A stretch of 49,844 bases of DNA from the NCBI GenBank assembly GCA_934432885.1, contig CAKRYY010000022.1, forward strand, positions 1 through 49,844. Reading direction: 5' to 3'. The stretch is from an uncultured Lachnospiraceae bacterium (GTDB taxonomy: Bacteria; Bacillota; Clostridia; Lachnospirales; Lachnospiraceae). The notes under the pieces were generated by a model that ran no database searches, was not told the DNA's origin, and saw only the letters and a program-made list of their open reading frames with translations. Positions 19,428-26,577 of this stretch are shown here, one piece after another (the stretch's first letter is position 1; each line of letters opens with the position of its first letter). A program made the position numbers and the translations under genes.

Positions 19428-20883
19428 AAAGCAGCCGGCTTACCTGTTCCCGTATCCTTATCAGCAGGGAACGGGAGGCATAGCCATCCTTTGTAATCTG
19501 TGTGGATTTTTCCAGATCCTTCTGGAAAAGCTCTACCATCTGCTGCGCCTTTTCCTCATCATATACGATAGCATTTACCTCAAAATTAAGCCGGAAGCTG
19601 CGGATGTCCATATTGGCTGTGCCATAGCACATGACCTGCTCGTCCACCACCAGCCCCTTTGCATGCAGGAATCCATTATCATAGGTATAGCATTTTGCGC
19701 CTGCCATAACCAAATCTCCGATGTAGGAATAGGTTGCCCAATATACAAAGGGATGATCCGGCTTGCAGGGAATCATGATATTGACGTCGATTCCCGAATA
19801 TGCCGCGACAACAAGCGCATTGTAGACCGCTTCATCAGGAATAAAATACGGCGTCTGGATATAAATGCTCTTTTCTGCCTTATCAATCAGGCGCAGATAA
19901 TTATTTCTTACATTCTGCAGCTTGGAGTCTGGCCCGCTGGATATAATCTGCACCGCGCTCTTTCCCAGTCTTTCCGTCACCTGCTGGAAATAACGCTCCT
20001 CTGATAAAAGATTTTCCCGCGCCGCATAATTCCAGTCCAAAATAAACCTTAGCTGCAGGCCGCCGACTGCCGCGCCCTCAATCCGAAGGTGGGTATCACG
20101 CCAGTAACCGAATTTTTCATCCAGCCCGATATATTCTTTTCCAATATTAAAGCCGCCCACATAGGCAGTCTTTCCGTCAATTACGGCAATTTTTCTGTGA
20201 TTGCGGTAATTGATACGCAGATGGAGCCTTCGCAGCAGTGGTGGGAAAAAGATTGCAGTCTTTATGCCCGCCTCCCTTAATTTTTTCCAGCACTTCTGCG
20301 GTACAAAGCGTCCTCCCATACCATCACAGAGAATCCGCACCTCAACGCCCTGCGCCGCCTTTTTCAGCAGCACCTCCTTGATTCTTTCAAACAGGACGTC
20401 CTCTTTTATAATGTAATACTGGATATGGATATAGGAAACCGCCTGCTCCATATCCGCTATAAGCTGATTGAATTTCTCATTTCCATCCGTGAAAATCTTA
20501 ATACGGTTGTTCTCCGTCAGCACAGCGCCTGCGCTTTCCAGATTGTAATAGATTAAATCAGAATACTTCTTTAAATGCGGAGATTCCTCCTGCAGCTCTT
20601 TGGTACGGATACTCGTCTCCTGGCTGCGGATTGCCTCATGGATATGATCCTCCACCTCTTTGGTCCGGAACATCCTGCTCTTATGCATATCTCCGCCAAT
20701 CAGAAGGTAAAAGATAAAGCCTACAATTGGAATAAAATATAACAGCAGCAGCCAGGTCCAGACCGCCGTTGGATTTTTACGCTGGAAAAAGATAATGACA
20801 ACAGCCAGTATGCAGTTGATGATTAAAACGTGCCGGAATGGAAAAACCAGAACATTCCAGACGCTTGCCCAGTCCATATTCAT
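19414..20883 (-). CDS. cls: Cardiolipin synthase
   Basis: The enzyme joins two phosphatidylglycerol molecules into cardiolipin at the membrane. The 489-residue protein has two N-terminal membrane helices (about 8-28 and 38-60, with the WTWLLLLYFIPIVGF signature) and two phospholipase-D motifs: HRKIAVIDG with YVGGFNIG, and HAKGLVVDE with YGTANMD. The ATG at 20883 is preferred because AGGAG lies 8 bp before it; an in-frame ATG 13 codons upstream has no site. It heads the minus-strand run down to dgt, with a partial terminator behind it. Confidence 0.95.
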   Translation of the reverse strand: MNMDWASVWNVLVFPFRHVLIINCILAVVIIFFQRKNPTAVWTWLLLLYFIPIVGFIFYLLIGGDMHKSRMFRTKEVEDHIHEAIRSQETSIRTKELQEESPHLKKYSDLIYYNLESAGAVLTENNRIKIFTDGNEKFNQLIADMEQAVSYIHIQYYIIKEDVLFERIKEVLLKKAAQGVEVRILCDGMGGRFVPQKCWKKLREAGIKTAIFFPPLLRRLHLRINYRNHRKIAVIDGKTAYVGGFNIGKEYIGLDEKFGYWRDTHLRIEGAAVGGLQLRFILDWNYAARENLLSEERYFQQVTERLGKSAVQIISSGPDSKLQNVRNNYLRLIDKAEKSIYIQTPYFIPDEAVYNALVVAAYSGIDVNIMIPCKPDHPFVYWATYSYIGDLVMAGAKCYTYDNGFLHAKGLVVDEQVMCYGTANMDIRSFRLNFEVNAIVYDEEKAQQMVELFQKDLEKSTQITKDGYASRSLLIRIREQVSRLLSPLL

Positions 20884-20955
20884 GCCATTTTCTCCTATTT
20901 TTCTGATTATATATCCTATCATACAAAGCTATTTGAGGCAAGCAAGGGGTTCTTC

Positions 20956-20984
20956 TTGCTTTCTTACCAAAAAAATGATAAAAT
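20956..20984 (+). promoter_or_regulatory. Vegetative promoter for the gene at 21018
   Basis: TTGCTT (20956-20961), 17-bp spacer, TAAAAT (20979-20984); start codon about 34 bp downstream. Confidence 0.6.
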
Positions 20985-21017
20985 ATGTTGCGTCATTAAA
21001 ACTTCAGGAGGGATATT

Positions 21018-21494
21018 GTGAGTACAGGAACGATTGTATTGATTTCTATATTGGCAGTTCTTATCATTGCCATTGTCGTGCTTTATTTTCTTGGAAAAAA
21101 AGCACAGAAAAAACAGAGTGAACAGCAGGCACAGATTGAAGCAAACAAGCAGAGCGTTTCCATGCTGATTATTGACAAAAAAAGGATGCGCCTGAAGGAA
21201 TCGGGACTTCCCCAGTTTGTAATTGACCAGACGCCGAAGTATCTGCGCCGTGCAAAGCTTCCCATTGTAAAGGCAAAGGTTGGACCGCAGATGATGTCTC
21301 TTGTCTGTGATGAAAAAATCTTTGATTCTGTTCCGGTTAAGAAAGAGGTCAAAGCAATGGTCAGCGGTATCTATATCGTTGGTGTAAAGGGACTTCACGG
21401 AAAGCCGATTCAGGCTGAACAGCCTAAAAAGGGCTTTTTCAAACGCGCACTCGAAAAGGCGCAGGAAAAAGCAGGCGCAAAGCCCATAAAATAG
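21018..21494 (+). CDS. Unknown single-pass membrane protein with basic tail
   Basis: The 158-residue protein has one N-terminal membrane helix (residues 5-25) followed by a short Gln/Lys-rich linker and a soluble cytosolic domain containing SVSMLIIDKKRMRLKESGLP and KLPIVKAKVGPQMMSLVCDE, then a lysine-rich tail. The start is GTG at 21018, 6 bp after AGGAGGG. I do not recognise a named family; the pattern resembles conserved small membrane proteins of Clostridia. It is monocistronic: its own promoter lies upstream and a strong terminator directly downstream. No function is proposed. Confidence 0.75.
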   Translation: MSTGTIVLISILAVLIIAIVVLYFLGKKAQKKQSEQQAQIEANKQSVSMLIIDKKRMRLKESGLPQFVIDQTPKYLRRAKLPIVKAKVGPQMMSLVCDEKIFDSVPVKKEVKAMVSGIYIVGVKGLHGKPIQAEQPKKGFFKRALEKAQEKAGAKPIK

Positions 21495-21515
21495 TCAAAT
21501 TGCGTTAATAAACGA

Positions 21516-21541
21516 GGCGCTGCATCAATGCAGCGCCTTTT
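21516..21541 (+). terminator. Strong terminator for the gene at 21018
   Basis: Perfect 10-bp stem GGCGCTGCAT (21516-21525) and ATGCAGCGCC (21528-21537), then TTTT. A two-base closing loop means the effective loop is 4 bases. The stem overlaps the last codons of the converging DUF1934 gene. Confidence 0.85.
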
Positions 21542-21992
21542 GTGATTCTTCCATTTCCTGCGTTTCTCCATTTTTTGCCAGTATATTCATGGAAATCCTG
21601 CAGTCCGCCAGATGCTCATAATTGACCTCAAGCGCATACTCCACATCTACGCGGATATGGTTCTCCTGCTCCTCCATGCGGATTTGGCGGGTATCAATTC
21701 CTATCATGATATTGCCAAAGGGCGTCTGGTAATCCGTCATATTTTTCTTTTTCTCTTCAAAAATCATGTGAACGTTTACCAATCCCCGCTTTGTCAAATC
21801 CAGCGAGCGTCCATTCCATTTGATTCGATTCTTCGTTCGGTCCGAAAAGCCTTCGGTCGCCTCCTCATAAATAATATAATGGCTGTCATTCTTTTTGTAA
21901 TACTGTGCCGCCGTAATCGTCTCAAGGTCAGCGGCTTCATTTTCGGCTTCAAACTGCAAGCCCTTTATCGATAGCAATACATCTTTTGTCAT
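21525..21992 (-). CDS. DUF1934 family protein (YwiB-like)
   Basis: The 155-residue protein matches the DUF1934 beta-barrel family: KDVLLSIKGLQ at the start, HYIIYEEATEGF, NMTDYQTPFGNIMIGIDT in the middle and RVDVEYALEVN near the end. The family is calycin-like and has no assigned activity. It starts 3 bp after the murI stop, so it is translated from the same transcript. The last codons lie inside the terminator stem of the opposing gene. Confidence 0.85.
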   Translation of the reverse strand: MTKDVLLSIKGLQFEAENEAADLETITAAQYYKKNDSHYIIYEEATEGFSDRTKNRIKWNGRSLDLTKRGLVNVHMIFEEKKKNMTDYQTPFGNIMIGIDTRQIRMEEQENHIRVDVEYALEVNYEHLADCRISMNILAKNGETQEMEESQKALH

Positions 21993-21995
21993 AGC

Positions 21996-22814
21996 TTAAT
22001 ATTCCTCAATGTTGATAATCTTCGCTGATAATATCCCATATTTGATAATGGAATTGGCAAACCGGATAAATTTCTCTGCGGCATCGCTGACAAAGAACTG
22101 GTACTGATTGCTGCCAAGTCCCGGTGCTTCATCGTTTAACAGCTTCTTTTCCGCAAGCAGCTCCTTCAATTCCCGCGCCGTTTCATAGGCGGGATTTACA
22201 AGCGTTACCTGCTCTCCCATAACCTTGCCGATAGTAGAGCGGATCAGCGGATAATGTGTGCAGCCTAAAATCAGCGTATCAATGCCGCTGTCAATTAAGC
22301 TGCTTAAATAACGCAGGGAAATTTCATCTGTTACCGGATCGTTCAGCAGACCTTCCTCCACCAGCGGCACAAACAGCGGACACGCCTTACTGAGCACCTG
22401 CGCATCCGGATTGATTTCTTTTATGTATCTGGAATAAATCTGACTGCCTACCGTACCCTCTGTCCCGATAACGCCAATCTTTCCATTACGGGTAGCGGCT
22501 GCCGCAACCTTTGCTCCCGGCTTTACCACGCCAATCATCGGCAGCGATATTTCCTTTTCCAGCTCATCCAGTGCATACGCGCTTGCCGTATTGCAGGCTA
22601 CAACGATTGCCTTGACCTCCTGCTGCTGCAAGAAGCGCGTAATCTGTCTGGAATATCTGGTAATGGTTTCCTTTGACTTGCTTCCATACGGCACCCGCGC
22701 CGTATCGCCAAAATACACAATCCTTTCATTCGGAATCTGGCGCATCACTTCCCGCGCTACGGTCAGTCCGCCCACGCCTGAATCAAAAATCCCTATCGGT
22801 GCCTTGTTGTTCAT
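21996..22814 (-). CDS. murI: Glutamate racemase
   Basis: MurI makes D-glutamate for peptidoglycan. The 272-residue protein shows both catalytic cysteines in context: VACNTASA and LGCTHYPL, and the N-terminal IGIFDSGVGGLTVAREV with the catalytic Asp/Ser region. The ATG at 22814 follows AGAGGAA by 7-8 bp; another ATG two codons upstream is too close to that site. The start lies inside the preceding small gene (overlap about 30 bp), and DUF1934 follows after 3 bp. Confidence 0.95.
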   Translation of the reverse strand: MNNKAPIGIFDSGVGGLTVAREVMRQIPNERIVYFGDTARVPYGSKSKETITRYSRQITRFLQQQEVKAIVVACNTASAYALDELEKEISLPMIGVVKPGAKVAAAATRNGKIGVIGTEGTVGSQIYSRYIKEINPDAQVLSKACPLFVPLVEEGLLNDPVTDEISLRYLSSLIDSGIDTLILGCTHYPLIRSTIGKVMGEQVTLVNPAYETARELKELLAEKKLLNDEAPGLGSNQYQFFVSDAAEKFIRFANSIIKYGILSAKIINIEEY

Positions 22815-23106
22815 CTTCATTTCCTCTTATATCAATATCTAAAATGGCTTCTAAAAGCCTGCTCTTTACCGTGATTTTTTCCGGCTGCTCCAACATGGCA
22901 AAAAACGCCTCCCTGCGTTCCTTTGCATCCAGAAGAGGGCGTTCCTCTACCTGTCCTTCTGCCGTCTTAGTTAAAACCTCCGCCGTTTCCTTTGTCAGTC
23001 CCATTTCGGGGTACAAAAGCCCCCACCAGCCGGCGGAAACCGCCATAAAAAGTGCGAGCTGTACTGCACAGGATTTTATCAGATAAAGTCTTATTTTTTG
23101 AAGCAT
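22783..23106 (-). CDS. Small single-pass membrane protein, unknown
   Basis: The 107-residue protein has one hydrophobic segment (about 12-30, AVQLALFMAVSAGWWGLLY) and a charged cytosolic or external tail rich in Glu and Lys. AAGGAG lies 7-8 bp before its ATG. Its end overlaps murI by 32 bp in another frame, implying translational coupling. The family is not recognised; position suggests an envelope-related role, but that is only context. Confidence 0.65.
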   Translation of the reverse strand: MLQKIRLYLIKSCAVQLALFMAVSAGWWGLLYPEMGLTKETAEVLTKTAEGQVEERPLLDAKERREAFFAMLEQPEKITVKSRLLEAILDIDIRGNEDEQQGTDRDF

Positions 23107-23157
23107 GGCTTACTCTCCTTTTCTCTGTTATGGAAAGTATTGCCATTTCTCTTATCT

Positions 23158-23859
23158 TTATTCTGCGTCTGGCTTCTTTATACCCTGTTCCTTATGGATT
23201 TTCCGCATAATGGCTTCTTCCTGATTGTCGATATGAACCGCAACAATCTCCGCTGCCTTCTTCTTGTCCTTTTCCAGAATATGATCTACCATCAGGCGGT
23301 GCTCCTTTAAAATCTGCGGATGCTTGCTTTCGTCCTTGATATATTCAAAGCGGTAGCGGTACATCTGCTCTCCAAGGTTGCTGACTAACTGAGTCAATCG
23401 CAGATTTCCCGATGCACCTACTATCATATCGTGAAATGCCACATCCGCTTTTGCAATATCGCTGTTATCGCCGGTCTTTACCGCAGCCTCCACCTGCAGA
23501 AGCCTCTCCTTAAGCTCTGCCTTCTGTTCCTCGCTGATACGCTCACAGGCAAGCTCTATGGCAAGCCCCTCCAGCGCCTTACGCACCTCGAGCACATCCT
23601 TTAAATTTTTTTCGGTAATATTGGCAACCTCTGCGCCTCTGCGTGGAATCATCGTTACCAGACCTTCCAATTCCAGCTTACGGATTGCCTCTCTGATAGG
23701 AGTGCGGCTGACGCCAAGCCTGTTTGCCAGATGAATTTCCATCAGGCGCTCACCGGGCTTTAATTCACCGGTCAGTATCCCCTTTCTAAGCGTCTTAAAC
23801 ACAACGTCTCTCAGGGGAAGAAATTCATCCATTGTTACCTGCAGGTTATCCTCTTTCAT
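23158..23859 (-). CDS. GntR-family (FadR/FCD) transcription regulator
   Basis: The 233-residue protein has a winged helix-turn-helix of GntR type (PLRDVVFKTLRKGILTGELK, LANRLGVSRTPIREAIRKLE) and a C-terminal FCD ligand domain with the metal-binding Asp/His set (ADVAFHDMIVGASGN and the later VAVHIDNQEEAI). Regulators of this type respond to small carboxylates or sugar acids; the ligand is unknown. GGAGGAAGG precedes the ATG at 23859. The ATG overlaps the ispE stop (ATGA), so the two are coupled. A GntR-like operator, TTGTATACAC, lies in the ispE leader, which suggests autoregulation of the operon. Confidence 0.92.
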   Translation of the reverse strand: MKEDNLQVTMDEFLPLRDVVFKTLRKGILTGELKPGERLMEIHLANRLGVSRTPIREAIRKLELEGLVTMIPRRGAEVANITEKNLKDVLEVRKALEGLAIELACERISEEQKAELKERLLQVEAAVKTGDNSDIAKADVAFHDMIVGASGNLRLTQLVSNLGEQMYRYRFEYIKDESKHPQILKEHRLMVDHILEKDKKKAAEIVAVHIDNQEEAIMRKIHKEQGIKKPDAE

Positions 23860-24737
23860 ACGCCTTCCTCCATACAACTGTGCTGTGAAAATGTCGTGAC
23901 AAAGCGCTCCTTTGCAAGTCCGCTCTCTGCAAGCTCTGCACAGGCAGCCTCTGCCCGCTCCTCATCCTTAAAGATTCCAAATACCGTAGGGCCGCTGCCG
24001 CTCATAAGCGCACTCTGCGCGCCTGCCGCTTTTAAAACAGCTTTTATCTGTGCAATCACAGGGTATTTCTTTTCCGTAACAGTCTCCAGTATATTTTCCA
24101 TCGAGTAACACATCGCATCCAGATCACCGTTTCTGATTGCCTGCTCTACCGCATCCATATTCGGATGATGGCTGATGGTTTCCACATGCAGATTTTCATA
24201 TACATACTTTGTGGAAACAGATATATCCGGCTTTGCAATCACTAAAAACGCCGCCGGAGGCGCCGGAAGTGGTGTCAGGATCTCGCCGATGCCTTCACTT
24301 TTCATCGTTCCGCCCGCAATACAAAAGGGAATATCCGCACCAAGCTTTACGCCAAGCTGCTGCATCCTCTCCACATCCATCCCAAGGTCATAGAGCCTGT
24401 TCAGTCCATGAAACACTGCCGCTGCATCGGTGCTGCCGCCCGCCATGCCTGCTGCCATTGGTATTCTTTTTTTGAGGGAAATCTTAACGCCGTCAAAAGG
24501 CGTGTGCTCCTTTATCAGTGCCGCCGCCCGCCACACCAGATTGCTTTCATCCGCAGGAAGATACGCATCATCAATCTGAAGGGTGATTCCCTGCTCTGCC
24601 TTTTCAAAAGTCAGCTCATCATACAGATTGATGGTCTGCATAATCATCTTTACCTGATGATAACCATTTTCCAGCCTTTTTATGACGTCCAGTCCGAGAT
24701 TGACCTTCGCCATTGCCTTAAGAGTAATTTTCTCCAT
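23856..24737 (-). CDS. ispE: 4-diphosphocytidyl-2-C-methyl-D-erythritol kinase
   Basis: IspE phosphorylates CDP-ME in the non-mevalonate isoprenoid pathway. The 293-residue GHMP kinase begins MEKITLKAMAKVNLGLDV, with the ATP loop PMAAGMAGGSTDAAAVFHG and the C-terminal motif ALMSGSGPTVFGIF. The ATG at 24737 follows GGAG by 6 bp; the frame is open for another 50 codons upstream, but those lie across the promoter and operator and are not expected to be translated. It is the first gene of ispE-gntR-(small protein)-murI-DUF1934. Confidence 0.96.
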   Translation of the reverse strand: MEKITLKAMAKVNLGLDVIKRLENGYHQVKMIMQTINLYDELTFEKAEQGITLQIDDAYLPADESNLVWRAAALIKEHTPFDGVKISLKKRIPMAAGMAGGSTDAAAVFHGLNRLYDLGMDVERMQQLGVKLGADIPFCIAGGTMKSEGIGEILTPLPAPPAAFLVIAKPDISVSTKYVYENLHVETISHHPNMDAVEQAIRNGDLDAMCYSMENILETVTEKKYPVIAQIKAVLKAAGAQSALMSGSGPTVFGIFKDEERAEAACAELAESGLAKERFVTTFSQHSCMEEGV

Positions 24738-24760
24738 TTGTTTCTCCGCTAATTTGTACT

Positions 24761-24770
24761 TTGTATACAC
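24761..24770. promoter_or_regulatory. GntR-type operator candidate
   Basis: TTGTATACAC has the GT-N-N-N-AC core (GTATAC) typical of FadR/GntR operators. It lies just past the predicted start of transcription of the operon that encodes a GntR regulator. Confidence 0.4.
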
Positions 24771-24782
24771 TAATTGGATTTC

Positions 24783-24811
24783 ATTATATACAATCCCAGC
24801 AAAAAAAGCAA
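24783..24811 (-). promoter_or_regulatory. Vegetative promoter of the ispE operon
   Basis: On the minus strand TTGCTT (24806-24811), 17-bp spacer, TATAAT (24783-24788). Confidence 0.65.
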
Positions 24812-24841
24812 CGAAAATGGCGAAAATCTGCGCCTCTTCCG

Positions 24842-24868
24842 TTAACCTTTTCCCATTTTGTCCGATAT
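24842..24868 (+). promoter_or_regulatory. Sigma-28 (SigD)-like promoter
   Basis: TTAA (24842-24845), 15-bp spacer and TCCGATAT (24861-24868) closely match the flagellar-type consensus TAAA-N15-GCCGATAT. The predicted leader of about 65 bases contains a small hairpin CGGAG (24898-24902)/CTCCG (24912-24916). Confidence 0.5.
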
Positions 24869-24941
24869 AAATTATGAAAGCTATCATAAGCGTTATACGG
24901 AGAATGGATTACTCCGCATCACTTGACAAGGAGGTTATTTT

Positions 24942-25619
24942 ATGAGCGTAAACGGAATTACAGGAATCGGCAGCACAGATTACAGCCTTTATTTTGAGGA
25001 CGCTGCAAAGGCGGCAGCTTCTGAATCCAAGACAGCTTCTGTTTCTTCCGATGCAAAGCAGACTGAAAACACAAGCAGCACCGGCGTTGTCTATGAAAAA
25101 TCAAACGAGACCGTTGGTTCTTCTACCAAAACATACAAGCCGAATACCGAGCTGATTGCAAAATTAAAAGCGGATGCTGACGAGCGTACCGCACAGATGC
25201 GCACTCTCGTTGAGCGTCTGATGACACAGCAGGGTACTACCTTTGGAATCGCAAACAGCGGAGACTCCATGTGGAAATTCCTTGCAGGCGGCAATTTCAC
25301 CGTAGATGCCGCTACCAAAGCACAGGCGCAGGCAGATATTGCCGAGGATGGCTACTGGGGCGTAAAGCAGACCTCTGACCGTATCCTTGATTTTGCAAAA
25401 GCGCTCTCCGGCGGAGACCCTGATAAAATCGAGACCATGAAAAATGCCTTTATCAAGGGCTTCAAGGAAGCTACAGGCGCATGGGGCAAGGACCTTCCTG
25501 ATATTTCCCAGCGGACCTATGATGCTGTTATGGAAAAATTCGACGCATGGAGCAAGGAAGCAAAAAAGACAGACGAAGTTAAAAATAACGACAGCACAAC
25601 ACAGGATACTACGATTTAA
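24942..25619 (+). CDS. Unknown soluble protein, possibly in the motility regulon
   Basis: The 225-residue protein starts MSVNGITGIGSTDYS, has a low-complexity Ser/Thr/Ala stretch (residues 20-60) and a more ordered C-terminal half with ADIAEDGYWGVKQTSDRILD and DISQRTYDAVMEKFDAW. No signal peptide or membrane segment is visible. The ribosome site AAGGAGG, 7 bp before the ATG, is near perfect, so high expression is likely. The upstream promoter resembles the sigma-28 type, and the N-terminus recalls proteins exported by flagellar systems, but this is only suggestive. I do not recognise the family. Confidence 0.75.
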   Translation: MSVNGITGIGSTDYSLYFEDAAKAAASESKTASVSSDAKQTENTSSTGVVYEKSNETVGSSTKTYKPNTELIAKLKADADERTAQMRTLVERLMTQQGTTFGIANSGDSMWKFLAGGNFTVDAATKAQAQADIAEDGYWGVKQTSDRILDFAKALSGGDPDKIETMKNAFIKGFKEATGAWGKDLPDISQRTYDAVMEKFDAWSKEAKKTDEVKNNDSTTQDTTI

Positions 25620-25635
25620 TCCTCTTTTCTTTTTG

Positions 25636-25664
25636 TTGACAATCTGCCGGAAAGGCTTTATGAT
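25636..25664 (+). promoter_or_regulatory. Promoter overlapped by an imperfect inverted repeat
   Basis: TTGACA (25636-25641), 17-bp spacer, TATGAT (25659-25664). Arms 25630-25644 and 25662-25677 are reverse complements apart from one extra base, and cover both the -35 and the -10. Confidence 0.6.
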
Positions 25665-25717
25665 TGTTCAACAAAAACCTATGGCACCTGCCATATCAAA
25701 AAAGGAGGTTCCCTGTT

Positions 25718-26338
25718 ATGGAAAAATTCGTAATTGCCATTACCCGTACCTGCGGCAGCGGCGCAACCAGTATCAGCAAGCTTTTAGCTGATGATCTGGG
25801 CATCGAAATGTACGACCGCAAGCTGCTCCAGCTCGCTTCTGACGACAGCGGTATCAATGAGGCACTCTTTGCAAGAGCCGATGAGCATGTCAAAAACAGT
25901 CTGCTCTACCGCGTTTCCAAGAAGGTGTACAACGGCGAGCTGATTCCACCGGAGAGCGATGACTTCACCTCCAATGACAACCTTTTCAATTATCAGGCAA
26001 AGGTTTTAAAGGAGCTGGCGGAACGCGAATCCTACATCTGCATCGGCAGAGCTGCCGATTATATCCTGCGGGATTATCCAAACGTTGTTACTGTCTTTCT
26101 CTATGCACCGCTCGAAAAGTGCATCGATAAGGAAATGTCACGGCTTGGCATCAACCGTAAGGAAGCGGAAAAGCATGTCATAACTACTGACAAATACCGC
26201 CGGGAGTATTACAAATATCATACCGGCAGAGACTGGGAAAATCCCTATAACTATGATCTGTGCTTAAATACGGGAAAGCTGACCTATGAGCAGTGTGTGC
26301 AGATTATTAAGGATTACCTGAAAACCCGCATCGGCTGA
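25718..26338 (+). CDS. Cytidylate kinase-like protein
   Basis: The 206-residue protein belongs to the cytidylate-kinase-like family found in Clostridia. The P-loop region is ITRTCGSGATSISKLLADD, followed by GIEMYDRKLL, a central CIGRAADYIL and the lid-like region YRREYYKYHTGRDW. Compared with true Cmk, the nucleotide-binding loop is altered and the CMP-binding insert is different, so the substrate is uncertain. AAAGGAGG lies 9 bp before the ATG at 25718; an in-frame ATG at 25664 lies within the promoter. It has its own promoter, and no clear terminator follows before the liv promoter. Confidence 0.8.
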   Translation: MEKFVIAITRTCGSGATSISKLLADDLGIEMYDRKLLQLASDDSGINEALFARADEHVKNSLLYRVSKKVYNGELIPPESDDFTSNDNLFNYQAKVLKELAERESYICIGRAADYILRDYPNVVTVFLYAPLEKCIDKEMSRLGINRKEAEKHVITTDKYRREYYKYHTGRDWENPYNYDLCLNTGKLTYEQCVQIIKDYLKTRIG

Positions 26339-26423
26339 TGCGTCGTCAAATGGCAGTGGCGAAGTTGGTTACAGCATATTTTCGGACAATATAACGCATT
26401 TTTAGTTTTTTTAAAAATAAGTG

Positions 26424-26452
26424 TTGCATTTTTCAGAAAGCTTTACTATAAT
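26424..26452 (+). promoter_or_regulatory. Promoter of the liv operon
   Basis: TTGCAT (26424-26429), 17-bp spacer, TATAAT (26447-26452). Transcription should start near 26459. Confidence 0.7.
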
Positions 26453-26463
26453 ACAACTCATTA

Positions 26464-26546
26464 ACAGGAACGAAGGAGTTTCATCATTTCGATGAAGCTC
26501 CTTTTTTATGCTTACATAGTAAAAATACTTAAAGCATCGTTCCTGT
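26464..26546 (+). promoter_or_regulatory. liv leader: outer inverted repeat enclosing a terminator
   Basis: ACAGGAACGA (26464-26473) is the exact reverse complement of TCGTTCCTGT (26537-26546). Between them lies the terminator hairpin at 26475-26507. The first arm starts within a few bases of the predicted 5' end, and the second ends 31 bp before the livJ start. The layout suggests attenuation or a processed short RNA. No known riboswitch class was recognised. Confidence 0.5.
26475..26507 (+). terminator. Terminator hairpin in the livJ leader
   Basis: An 11-bp stem with one G-U pair (26475-26485 with 26491-26501), a 5-base loop and a run of six T. It lies between the liv promoter and livJ, so it must be bypassed for expression, or it could end transcripts from the kinase-like gene. 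Confidence 0.75.
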
Positions 26547-26577
26547 AAACGCCACTTATTAAAAAGGAGGAGACATT

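Noticed and set aside
22591..23086. Plus-strand frames over murI and the small membrane protein gene
   Set aside because: They are antisense to well-recognised coding sequence and lack ribosome sites.
26453..26577. T-box or known riboswitch upstream of livJ
   Set aside because: The leader is too short for a T-box and I could not find the T-box sequence or any other known conserved core.
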